The notes under the pieces are model-generated. The model did no database searches. It worked only from the letters and a program-made list of their open reading frames with translations, and was not told where the DNA came from. Shown piece by piece: positions 21,378-30,121 of a DNA stretch of 59,159 bases. Numbering within the stretch: position 1 is the stretch's first letter; each line of letters begins with the position of its first letter. Source of the DNA: Nemertoderma westbladi (Eukaryota > Xenacoelomorpha > Nemertodermatida > Nemertodermatidae); assembly GCA_032718475.1 (NCBI GenBank), contig JAUCBJ010009151.1, forward strand, positions 64,001 through 123,159, written 5' to 3'. The position numbers and the translations under genes were made by a program.

Positions 21378-22807
21378 TATTCCAGAGGCAAACGCGATTT
21401 CCTAGAGGACTTACCTTAAAGGAAGTTGGTCATTATGAAGTTGATATCATTAGACATTATCAATTGCGATATTTCGCACGAGAGTTCACAGCGATCAACC
21501 AAGGTAAACAGATTAAGTCTTCACCGATTTTGAGTTGGAGTCCGATTATTTACCGGGGCTTACTTTGCCACAAGTCCAGACTCCAAAACATCGACTTTGC
21601 ACTAGACTTTAGGTATCCTATCACCATACCGCAACACCATGAATTACAGCGCGCTATGATACTGGACGCACATGTACAACTCAAACACGTGGGTAGACAC
21701 CACTGTCTATCACACTTACGATCGAGGTTTGTACTGATTAGACCTAGTAAGGCACTGAGTTCGGTAACACGGAACTGTATGATTTGTAAGAAGGTGCACA
21801 CGAGGATAGGACACCAAGAAATGAGTGAACTACCACTAGCGAGATTACAGGCATTTAGACCCCCTTTCACTGAGACAGGGATAGACAGTTTTGGACCCAT
21901 AATCGCGAAACGCGGAAGGGTACAGGTAAAATGTTGGGGATTGATCTTCACTTGCATGGCCAGCAGAGCTGTCCATATAGAGCGTGTGACAGATTTGACC
22001 ACCAATGCCTTTATCCTAGCCTTACGGCGATTTATCGCTAGACGTGGATTGGTCAAATCCATCTATTGCGACCAAGGGACAAATATTGTGGGTGCACGGA
22101 ACGAAATAACCAGAGCTTTAAAGAAGTTGGACCAAAACCAGATTTCCGAGGAACTACATCCTCACCGTATTGTTTGGTATTTTAATACTCCAGACAGTCC
22201 GTGGAGAGGCGGCGTTTGGGAAAGGCTGATTGGTTCAATTAAGACAGCTATGGCTAAAGTAATACCAACGCAACACATATTAACAGACGACCAACTGACG
22301 ACGTTACTAATAGAAATCGAAGCAGTTTTAAACACTAGACCGATCGCTTTGATCCCAGACAATAACGACGCCCAGTTTGCCTTGACACCAGCGCACCTGC
22401 TTATGCAGGCGCCGACGACATTGTTGCCCATTTCGGTACCCGTTAATAGCGACGGATACGGCAACAAAGCTTGGAAAATCACTCAATTACTTGCAAATAA
22501 ATTCTGGGAAATATGGCAGAAATATTATTTGCCCTCTATTTCGACGAGAACCTCTTGGTATCTTAATACCCGATGTTTGAGACGTGGTGACCACGTTTTA
22601 TTGGCTGAAGCCAATCTGAAAAGACGGTTTTGGCTGACTGGAGTCATTTTGACCACGCACCCTACATCTGGTGTAGTGAGAACAGTTACTGTAAGGACTA
22701 TCGACGGTCGTACCATAGACAGACCTGTACAACGTCTCGTGCTCCTTGAGGAGACTAGAAACGAGACAGGTGACGACTACAAACCTCCACCCAATATTAG
22801 TAAATAG
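21341..22807 (+). CDS. Element B integrase with DUF5641-like C-terminus
   Basis: The ORF has 488 codons. The zinc-binding part has H111 and H116 with C146-x2-C149. The catalytic core shows GIDSFGP (D182), YCDQGTNIVGA (D244) and GGVWERLIGSIK (E294), so the DDE triad is intact. After the core come LNTRPIAL and LTPAHLLM, then WYLNTRCLRRGDHVLL and FWLTGVI, the DUF5641-like end typical of BEL/Pao. The enzyme would join LTR ends to target DNA with a 5-bp stagger, which fits the GCCAC duplication. The start is set by a frameshift and is not a real N-terminus. It is the best preserved pol domain in the element. Confidence 0.92.
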   Translation: MPQVSMAQTFEIIFQRQTRFPRGLTLKEVGHYEVDIIRHYQLRYFAREFTAINQGKQIKSSPILSWSPIIYRGLLCHKSRLQNIDFALDFRYPITIPQHHELQRAMILDAHVQLKHVGRHHCLSHLRSRFVLIRPSKALSSVTRNCMICKKVHTRIGHQEMSELPLARLQAFRPPFTETGIDSFGPIIAKRGRVQVKCWGLIFTCMASRAVHIERVTDLTTNAFILALRRFIARRGLVKSIYCDQGTNIVGARNEITRALKKLDQNQISEELHPHRIVWYFNTPDSPWRGGVWERLIGSIKTAMAKVIPTQHILTDDQLTTLLIEIEAVLNTRPIALIPDNNDAQFALTPAHLLMQAPTTLLPISVPVNSDGYGNKAWKITQLLANKFWEIWQKYYLPSISTRTSWYLNTRCLRRGDHVLLAEANLKRRFWLTGVILTTHPTSGVVRTVTVRTIDGRTIDRPVQRLVLLEETRNETGDDYKPPPNISK

Positions 22808-23527
22808 AGATGTGGGACCTTTGTTGGCCGCCACATAGACCTACCGTATTTAGTAATTTAGCATTTTGTATTACTGTATGTGCATTTGTAATCCTCTTCA
22901 CTGTAGATAGAGACAGCAGTGGAATTCCATTGTCTTTATATGTGAACATGGAGGGTAGTACCCTTATGTATCACATAGGAGCGGGATTGTGTGTACAGTA
23001 GGAATGGAATTCCACTTGGAACCCACAAGTGAGACAATTTTTCAAAAATTATTAGACAAATCCATTTAGTTGGATTTAAATTTAAGAAAAATGATTCTCC
23101 AGTGAATGCGAATTCTAGAATACAGCTAGATAAAAATTAAAATTGGGGAGGACAAGAGCGGATGGAAGGCTTGCGAGCCTACCGATAAATAAAATTTTTT
23201 TTTGGAAAAGTAGTCGTGTCTGCTATTATTTAGACCGAATTAATTCTCGACTGCATTATTTCTTTGGGAATGTAGTTTGGGAAATTAAAAGGTGAGTATT
23301 TTAGACTCGCGGCTAGTTTACCCGGAATTCGTTTTTTATCGGCACATTTTTTTGGATTAGGAGCCAGTGCGAAATCACGCGAACCCGAAGTCATTAGGCA
23401 AATGGGTTGGGGTTTTAGAGCAAAGTTGAGCCAAAAGCCAACAAACTCTAAGTCACCTCACATCTAACCTCTATTTTGTGCTTCATCTAGTAGAAACATA
23501 ACGATATGTAACCATATATACGCGTAT
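22808..23527 (+). other. Spacer between integrase and accessory gene, with small dyads
   Basis: 720 bp without a gene. TGGAATTCCA, itself a palindrome, occurs near 22919 and again near 23007. AGGGTAGTACCCT near 22951 is a perfect 6-bp hairpin. The fourth copy of the dispersed palindrome lies at 23164. The spacer may hold signals for expression of the downstream gene; no promoter is recognised. Confidence 0.45.
23164..23183 (+). repeat. Dispersed 20-bp palindrome, copy 4 (non-coding)
   Basis: GGAAGGCTTGCGAGCCTACC, with the T-G wobble, in the spacer between integrase and accessory gene. Confidence 0.9.
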
Positions 23528-23986
23528 ATGATGGCGGAGAAGATTTATAAGGAGTTACGTCAAGGGTTTATGCAGGAACAAGAGCACCAGGCGCCGTTTA
23601 ATCGTTATGGAGCTAAAAACTTTAGTGTGTTTGGAGTGGAGAGTATGGCTAGGAGTACAGCCAAGCTCGCTAAATCCAAGGCGGACCCGAATGTTACGCG
23701 ACAGCGATTGGACGCTTATAACAAAAGAACGGAGGAATTACCCGCGGAGTTCAATGCGTTATATCCTTACGACGCGTTATGCGATGCTAGTGACATTTGC
23801 GAGGATCCAGACACCGAAATACGCCGATTATATCATATGCTGCAATATTTGACGGTAAATGAACCCTTACCTGCAGCCAGAGACGAATTTGAAGGAATGC
23901 ATCTTTATAGATGCGCTTGAGGGGCGGATCCAGAGACAAAGGATGCGTTCTCCATATACAAACTGTTTTATAAATGTGGAGCATGT
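23528..23986 (+). pseudogene. Accessory gene of element B, N-terminal segment
   Basis: An ATG-started frame of 130 codons ends at a TGA (23918-23920), but the same frame continues without another stop through 23987 into the exonuclease ORF. The TGA is therefore probably a nonsense mutation within one larger gene. The segment is helical and charged (KIYKELRQGF, RQRLDAYNKRTEELPAEF). After the stop it has YKCGACM, a possible half zinc site. I do not recognise a domain. No signal peptide or membrane span is seen, which argues against an envelope gene although this is the envelope position. Confidence 0.6.
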
Positions 23987-26203
23987 ATGCGCGAGCAAGA
24001 CAGCGCGATTCCTATGCGGTTGAACTCGGAGAACCCCGAGCCGATATTAGCGCGATGCTCATACCACCAAAGTCTACGTTACCAAGAAGGCGGATACCCT
24101 TTGACGAATCCGTATCATTCATTTAAAATGAGTGGACCGAACGCGGGTGAGATCGTTATTTATGAACCTAAGTTAGTCGAACCAGACGTCTACAGCATGG
24201 TAGTGGACGAATCTAACAAGTCGACGCAAGAGAAACGGGAAGCTTTGAGCCTCTACAGGGCGTACAAGGCGTACGAGAAAGGCGAGATCAAGGAGTTCGG
24301 CGGAAGGCTCGCGAGCCTACCATTCTATTGGATATCCCACGATCAAACCGAACCTAAGGAGATGACACCCGAGCTCTTCGATAGTATCACCTTTGCTCAG
24401 CGTTTGTCGCAGAGACTACAGATACCTCATGTCGAGATGACGCGAGAACCTCAACCCCATTCTGCTGGAATGATAGTACCGGTTGCGAGACCAACTAGTT
24501 TTCCTATTAGTATACCGACCCGGAAGGAGACAACTTACGAGATCCCTATAGTTGAACACCCGGAGATCATTTCGAACCTGGATTTCATCCCATCGGTTAC
24601 CTATGGTGATGTGTTAGAATCAGCCGAGTTGCGTAGAACAATAGTTCAGAAAATCGTACGCAACGTGCCTCCACATATTACGGACTTTAAGGAAGTGGAT
24701 CGCACAGGGACGGATATCGCACCTTGTATCTTGCGAGGATATCTGACGAGAACTATTCGATTATGGATCGGAGTCGGAACATTTGAGACCGACACCGACA
24801 TCGCGACCAATTGGACCGGTAAACCTATTAGTTTCGATGATGAAAAGTCGATTGGGAGAATTTGGAACCCTACCGACGATTTACTCGACGATTGGGACGT
24901 GACTAGCCGATCTCTGAAGGAGATTGGTTACATGTTTTACGATATTGAAGGAGGAAGCCACCAGCAAAGCGTCACTTCGAAGACTATACAGATTAGAGCA
25001 CCAGATGGCGTGTTACATGTCTTCAGCCGACAAAGAAGCGATAGAAAGATGCCTATGCCGGAAGGAACGACGCAAAGACACGCGATGATAAAACGGATAG
25101 TTAAATCTATGGATCTGGCTTGTAGCATAGAAGCTAGGATGTTGCCAAAGGCCGTGCGAGACGTTGTGTTAGACAAAAGCATTGTCAAGATCGGATCCGG
25201 TGTACGGGATGACCTTATTAGCGACTTTGCAGGGATGCCCAGGGGAGAGGATCGATTGCCTACGCCGTACGTGGATACTAGACCATTGTTGCTTTGGGCT
25301 ATCGAGCAAGGATACTTTAGAGAGTATAACACGCTAAAAACTGGGACGGGTTATATCTCATATCTAATGTTCAGTTGGGATTATAAGGAGAGTAAGAGGA
25401 GCAAATACACGGACGTATACGGAGAGGGAGACACTCCCGACATAAACGAGTTCGAGTCACAGCTAAAGTTGCGAGGTTGCGTGTACTGGGCGATTGCTTC
25501 ACCTCCGCGAATAATCTTACAATACTACTTGGCGATAGAATCTTCGGTCAACGTCTGCTTCATCGCCGATGTTGTGTCTAGGGCTCTAAAGCGACATCCG
25601 TTATGTCTCGGTGAAGGACATACCTTTTACGACGGAGGAAGGACGCATACTGATGTATTCCTACGATTTCTCCAACCCTTTTATAACACCGATGCGCACT
25701 GCGAAGTTTTCACGCGAGCAGGACTTAGCGTTTTCAGGGACGTCAATCTCACTCACGCAGGAAGCCTAGTTGACAGACCGTCGATGTTAACGTTAGTACC
25801 CTATGACGGGGAACGCCACGCGGAATTCGAAGGCCCGGAAGGATCCTGGAAGGCTCGCGAGCCTACCGCCCATCACGACGATGTGGATCCGACCGAGTTG
25901 GCGCTAATAGACGAACCGTTGCGGCAACTATTAGAAATAGAGGAGAATCTTCCGAGGAAGACGCGAACTGAGATACGCGTGTTGGAGAAAAGCGATGCCA
26001 TGGTTTGTGTACAACCCACGGAGACGAACATACCGACTGACCCGGATGATGAGAATTATCACGTGGACGGTAGCGCTCGCCCCATCGGAGATCTTATCTA
26101 TGAGCGAGTTTGGTACCCTGCCAACACTATTTGTGGCAGATGCGGGGCAACTGGCCACCACGCAAAGAAATGCGGAGCGAAACACATATCTCTACCGGAC
26201 TAG
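23987..26203 (+). CDS. Accessory gene of element B: DEDD-type 3'-5' exonuclease-like domain plus zinc knuckle
   Basis: The ORF has 738 codons downstream of integrase. Residues about 245-540 follow the RNase D/WRN exonuclease pattern. Motif I is YDIEGG (D319, E321). Strands TIQIRAPDGVLHVF follow. Motif II is KIGSGVRDDL (D409 eight residues after K401), then YVDTRPLL (D430). The motif III region is QYYLAIESS, where the usual Y-x3-D is Y514-x3-E518. A CCHC knuckle CGRCGATGHHAKKC lies at 716-729. The ORF ends at a TAG in an open frame that carries two more knuckles. Element C has the same order of parts (40961-41755, 39322-40620). A role in trimming cDNA or RNA is inference; the domain call is by motif only. 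Confidence 0.75.
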   Translation: MREQDSAIPMRLNSENPEPILARCSYHQSLRYQEGGYPLTNPYHSFKMSGPNAGEIVIYEPKLVEPDVYSMVVDESNKSTQEKREALSLYRAYKAYEKGEIKEFGGRLASLPFYWISHDQTEPKEMTPELFDSITFAQRLSQRLQIPHVEMTREPQPHSAGMIVPVARPTSFPISIPTRKETTYEIPIVEHPEIISNLDFIPSVTYGDVLESAELRRTIVQKIVRNVPPHITDFKEVDRTGTDIAPCILRGYLTRTIRLWIGVGTFETDTDIATNWTGKPISFDDEKSIGRIWNPTDDLLDDWDVTSRSLKEIGYMFYDIEGGSHQQSVTSKTIQIRAPDGVLHVFSRQRSDRKMPMPEGTTQRHAMIKRIVKSMDLACSIEARMLPKAVRDVVLDKSIVKIGSGVRDDLISDFAGMPRGEDRLPTPYVDTRPLLLWAIEQGYFREYNTLKTGTGYISYLMFSWDYKESKRSKYTDVYGEGDTPDINEFESQLKLRGCVYWAIASPPRIILQYYLAIESSVNVCFIADVVSRALKRHPLCLGEGHTFYDGGRTHTDVFLRFLQPFYNTDAHCEVFTRAGLSVFRDVNLTHAGSLVDRPSMLTLVPYDGERHAEFEGPEGSWKAREPTAHHDDVDPTELALIDEPLRQLLEIEENLPRKTRTEIRVLEKSDAMVCVQPTETNIPTDPDDENYHVDGSARPIGDLIYERVWYPANTICGRCGATGHHAKKCGAKHISLPD
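24302..24321 (+). repeat. Dispersed 20-bp palindrome, copy 5
   Basis: GGAAGGCTCGCGAGCCTACC. It is coding in the accessory gene in a third frame, read as GRLASLP, different from copies 1, 2, 3 and 6. Confidence 0.9.
25848..25867 (+). repeat. Dispersed 20-bp palindrome, copy 6
   Basis: GGAAGGCTCGCGAGCCTACC. It is coding in the accessory gene, read as WKAREPT. Confidence 0.9.
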
Positions 26204-26626
26204 GTATGCAACTGGTGCGGGGATCAGCGTTCGCACACTTTCTACACTTGCTGGTGTTTCGTGGCGCAGTGCACGTATTGTAATATTAAAGGCCATAGGG
26301 CGTCCGAATATCAACTTAGAGACGTTCCCTATGAGCATATGTCAGTTAAAATCGTTCGACAGCTATTCGACCATTGGGAGAATCTAGCAGACGAGCATGT
26401 ATCAACGCAGCGACGCCGTTTCCCTATTAGAGCACACTTAGGATTTTGGGCCGTAAACCCTCTCATAATGTCGAAGGAAGGATACGTGTCGGCTATGCCT
26501 CAATACGACGAACTTTTGGAGGTGCTGGATTTATTGCCACTGGAGAGCGGATTTAAAGTTGTGCGGGACTACTTCTACAGGTACACCCCGACAACAAGAA
26601 TACTTGGAACTTTCAAACTGTGGTGA
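26204..26626 (+). pseudogene. Accessory gene of element B: second and third zinc knuckles and helical segment
   Basis: The same frame as the exonuclease, directly after the TAG at 26201-26203. CNWCGDQRSHTFYTC is a knuckle with x5 spacing. Six residues later CTYCNIKGHRASEY is a third, whose last Cys is Tyr. The six-residue gap between knuckles is the same as in element C. Next comes VRQLFDHWENLADEHVSTQR followed by FRxxxGFWAVNP-like sequence, matching RIFEEWADVGAMTRQRM in element C. The frame ends in a TGA at 26624, where a frameshift joins it to the next segment. Confidence 0.75.
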
Positions 26627-27285
26627 ACAAGATTACCGCCGGGGAATTCGACAAATTGCGAGTTGAACAGCGGAATCGAGGAGCCTGGCATTCGATAGCT
26701 TGGGCATACAGGAGCGCATTTTATCACAAACTCGTAACCTCGTGCATTCTAGACGAGACCGACGTTTTGCGTGAGACTGGCTTCAAGGCCACGCCGTTAG
26801 CTGAAAAGACGCGTCACCCACAGGATGATCCGCAACTTCGTATACTCAGAGCCCAAAAGGCCAGACAAGAGATAAAGAAAGTAGTAAATGTCGCCGAGAG
26901 GACGACATCAAAGTCGCAAATCCGGATGACTCGGGGCACGGTTTCCCTTGCTAGAGAACCACGCGGAGGGACAGGATACGCTTTGCCGGAACCCATTAGG
27001 ATTCAAACGACATCAGAGAGCGAGGTGTCAACGGACGGAATGGTCCCACCCTTTCGACTTCCTCCCAGCATTGTAGAAACTCGATCCGATGTTAATCCGA
27101 CAGTTGGAATCGGACGAGGATTTAGAGGACTGAGCGCACGACGGATGTTCGAGACTCCCGTCGTCCCATTTCCTAGCGTTTTGGAACCACCGACAACTCG
27201 ACACCGAAGTCCGAGTCCAGTTCGATCTCGACCTCCACCCAGTCGTACTAGAGGACGTGGACGAGCCCGTTCGGCCAAGGAATAG
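26620..27285 (+). CDS. Accessory gene of element B: C-terminal basic segment
   Basis: The frame is open from about 26590 (DNKNTWNFQTVVNKI) and overlaps the end of the previous one, so a one-base shift separates them. About 100 residues are helical and charged; the rest is Arg/Ser/Pro-rich, ending SPSPVRSRPPPSRTRGRGRA and a TAG. Such a tail could bind nucleic acid or act in nuclear import. Element C also ends its version in a basic tail. The ORF has no ATG of its own and is best read as the end of the large accessory gene. Confidence 0.65.
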   Translation: MVNKITAGEFDKLRVEQRNRGAWHSIAWAYRSAFYHKLVTSCILDETDVLRETGFKATPLAEKTRHPQDDPQLRILRAQKARQEIKKVVNVAERTTSKSQIRMTRGTVSLAREPRGGTGYALPEPIRIQTTSESEVSTDGMVPPFRLPPSIVETRSDVNPTVGIGRGFRGLSARRMFETPVVPFPSVLEPPTTRHRSPSPVRSRPPPSRTRGRGRARSAKE

Positions 27286-27299
27286 GAAAGAGAAAAGAA

Positions 27300-27319
27300 G
27301 GAAGGCTTGCAAGCCTACC
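27300..27319 (+). repeat. Dispersed 20-bp palindrome, copy 7 (non-coding)
   Basis: GGAAGGCTTGCAAGCCTACC. Here the variable stem pair is T-A, restoring perfect pairing. Confidence 0.9.
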
Positions 27320-27420
27320 GATTTTAATGTTTGTATTGGACATTATATTTGGGATTTATATTTGGGATTTATATTGGGATACTATATCGAACATTGAGTT
27401 TGGAGGAGCGAGATAGAGAA

Positions 27421-27440
27421 GGAAGGCTTGCGAGCCTACC
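27421..27440 (+). repeat. Dispersed 20-bp palindrome, copy 8 (non-coding)
   Basis: GGAAGGCTTGCGAGCCTACC, with a T-G wobble at the variable pair, in the 3' untranslated region. Confidence 0.9.
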
Positions 27441-28048
27441 GTTAGCAATTAGTGCTCAGGAGAAGACATCCAGACCAGCAGGACGAACTATTGAGATCGT
27501 CAGGAGGACACTTTAAGACTTATTTGAAAGATTTTAGCGCATTATGTTTATTTTATATTTAGACTGATTTAATTTGGTGGAAGTTTATTATGTGTATTTA
27601 CAATATATAAAACTTGTTGAAAGATTTGAAATTATTTGTTCGATTCGTTTTGATTTATTTCGTTCTGATTTGTTTAATTTGTTTATCTCGATAACCGAAA
27701 GCCTTTTTTTGTATTTTATGCACTAAAGTTGATTGGTAAATTTGTATTTTGTATGTATGATTGATTATATTTACGCCGTACCTGCAATATTAAGTATGCA
27801 ATAATTAGATAGTGATTATTTTATATTTTAGGCCCTACCAGTAGATTTAGAAGTATTTGTAAATAGTTTTGTATTTCGATTGGTGAAAACAGTCTTACTT
27901 ACTGTTTTCATGGAGCGGTGATGAATTATTTCACTATAGGATAGCATTTGTAGTATAACTTAAAAACTTTCGAAAATCCGACGATATTTGATTAAGTTAC
28001 AGTAATGTAATATGCCTACTCATATCAGTACACATAAAACCCCTAGTT

Positions 28049-28128
28049 AATTTCGTGGTGTAGTGGTCAGATGGTTAAGGTGTTGGTTGCATTACATAGG
28101 TTACGAGTTCGAATCCCAGTCGGGAAAT
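28049..28128 (+). other. tRNA-like segment in 3' LTR
   Basis: A-box-like TGGTGTAGTGG at 28056-28066 and B-box-like GAGTTCGAATCC at 28105-28116. There are two changes relative to the 5' LTR copy between the boxes, none in the B box. Confidence 0.65.
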
Positions 28129-28173
28129 TTGCATTTTGGGGCAATTTATTTTCATTTCATACAATTTGACAAA

Positions 28174-28312
28174 CCAATGAGGTGCGTACAACACATGGAA
28201 CGATGAGTTAGGCCAATCATAGGGCATGGAATATCTTATTGCTCCAATGTGAGGCCATGGAATACTCTAGAAAGTTCTAGTAGATTCTATGTCCCAGATT
28301 TAGTATATAAAG
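28174..28312 (+). promoter_or_regulatory. Promoter block in 3' LTR
   Basis: CCAAT boxes from 28174, the GAA/TTC element at 28270-28287 and TATATAAAG at 28304-28312, all identical to the 5' LTR. It could drive transcription outward into satellite S2. Confidence 0.6.
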
Positions 28313-30121
28313 GGCTGGTTTGCCTTCGGTTATCACCTTATCCCTCTCTACGCCATTCTCAGTCAGCACAACTTACGGTTCACTACTCTTGTTAAACTTG
28401 ATTTATTCAGTTTATTATGTTTCTTGTTGAAACTATTTGGCAATTCTGTTTGATAAAGTTTTGTAAACTGTAAATATACTATAAACTTCTGAACATGTTT
28501 TTCTGCATTTGTCCAACTTTGGGACAGCAAAGCATCAGGAAGATGGCCGCCTAGACCGTTAGGCCGTCAGCAACGCAGGGAAAGGATGTCCACAACACGC
28601 TAGCGCCCACATTAGCTTAGACCGCGCACCCCCTTCGCCCTTCGAAATGCTCCACTTGCCATGCAGCGCCCGCTTTATGAGGAAGGTAAGACTTTGTTTG
28701 ACACCCTTGCCCACCGTAAGACCTATAGATCAGGGTAAGCGTGACGCCGCAAATTTAGGATCAAATAACTATATTTTGGCAGAACCCCCCCCCCCCCCCC
28801 CCCTTGTCAGTAGTACGAACCCCTGGGTTACCTGTATACCTCACAGGTGCGAATTATTGCCGTTCGTCAGTACGCGAGTACACATTAGGTACAGACAGCA
28901 TATGTTCCATAATTTAGTGATTCGTAGTACTGACTGTTTGGTACCGGTTCGCTTTGTAGAGCATACATTAGTACCCTACCCCCGCCTGAAGTTAGTTATT
29001 TGATCAAGCAAGGAGTATTTCTGCTACCGGCACACTGCTTGGCCTAGGGAGGTTTTATTAATATCCTACCGCGCCTTGCCACGTACTGATAGGTATTGCT
29101 ACTAACTACCGCAGCAACAAAGTTCTAGAATCAAATTTGTATACCAGATCAGCTAACGTACAGTAGCAATTAACCCCTATTTCTTATCTTACAACCAGAA
29201 TCTGGTATTTGTGCCTATCACGGGTGTAGTTACTAACACCGTGGTTGCCCAGTTGAGTTGTGGATAGGAAGGATAGAGCTTTGACGTCATTTGTAAGTAT
29301 AAAGCTCTACAAAACGCGACTAGCTTATTTTAGTAGCTAGCGCACGGTATTATTTCGGTCAGAGAATTACCAAAACCTAGTAAATGATATACACCAAAAT
29401 TGTTTTATTGTAAAACACCCACACACACACGCCCTAAAACATATTTACCATTAGAGTTCCTACTAGATAGCGCAATTTAGATTTAGGCAGAATTTATCTG
29501 TATTTGTAAATTAGGATCAGATATTTAGTTACGGCAAGGGAGCATTTCATCTTCGTTATTAAACTGTTGTTTTTCTGCGCATCAGTTATTGTTACATTTA
29601 GGTACGACCTCTTTTAGGCTGATTCAGACAGGGGGATCAGTATTGTTACGCTAGGTCCAAAACCAACCTAGCTCGTATATAAACCATATAAATCACACCG
29701 CGGCAAGTTACTGTATTTAGGACTGTCAGCGATAGTTAGGATTCGCTGCGCGGGGATTGTTTTCCCGTGAGTTTGGTCTGTTACTGTAACTGTACATCTG
29801 CCATACCGGTTAGAGGACAGGTATCCTTTTGTCTAGTACGTAGGCATTAGACCCGCCCACGTACATAGAATAGACACCAGGCTCTGCTCCTCGCCAGTAG
29901 TAGTTTGTGTATTGTATCTGTTTGTTTAAATATCCTGGACTGGGAATTGTTGTCAGATACTGTACGAGCCCGTTTCATTACTAGAGTCTTACAGTAAGAT
30001 ACATCGTTACTAGGATCTGGTAAGCGGTATACTACTGGACTTTACGGATAGAGATATTCTATAGCTTCGTATTTGTAGATTTGTAGGCTGTAGGGTAGTT
30101 CCTACCGTAGAGGACACAACA

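Larger units (their letters stand above)
27286..27918 (+). other. 3' untranslated region of element B with inverted repeat before the LTR
   Basis: AT-rich and without an ORF. Two palindrome copies lie at 27300 and 27421. A hairpin with 9-bp arms GAAAACAGT and ACTGTTTTC and a 7-base loop sits at 27885-27909, just before the LTR. The last bases before the LTR, GGAGCGG, would be a short and impure polypurine tract. Confidence 0.6.
8211..30121 (+). mobile_element. Element B: 21.9-kb BEL/Pao-type LTR retrotransposon with accessory exonuclease gene
   Basis: It is bounded by 2.2-kb direct repeats starting TGATGAATT and ending ACACAACA. The satellite bases GCCAC are duplicated at 8206-8210 and 30122-30126; removing the element and one copy restores an intact satellite unit. 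The order is LTR, leader, gag start, nested LINE (about 12060-15780), gag and protease, RT-RNase H, acidic repeat linker, integrase, accessory gene, short 3' region, LTR. The BEL/Pao call rests on the gag, RT and DDE integrase motifs and on a DUF5641-like C-terminus after the integrase core. The copy is defective through stops, frameshifts, an internal pol deletion and the nested LINE. No tRNA-type primer site is recognised after the 5' LTR. Confidence 0.93.
27919..30121 (+). repeat. 3' LTR of element B
   Basis: 2203 bp, the partner of 8211-10416. It is followed by the duplicated satellite bases GCCAC at 30122-30126. Confidence 0.95.

Noticed and set aside
23528-27285. Envelope gene, given its place after integrase
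   Set aside because: No signal peptide, membrane span or glycoprotein features are seen; zinc knuckles and exonuclease motifs point to an internal nucleic-acid protein.
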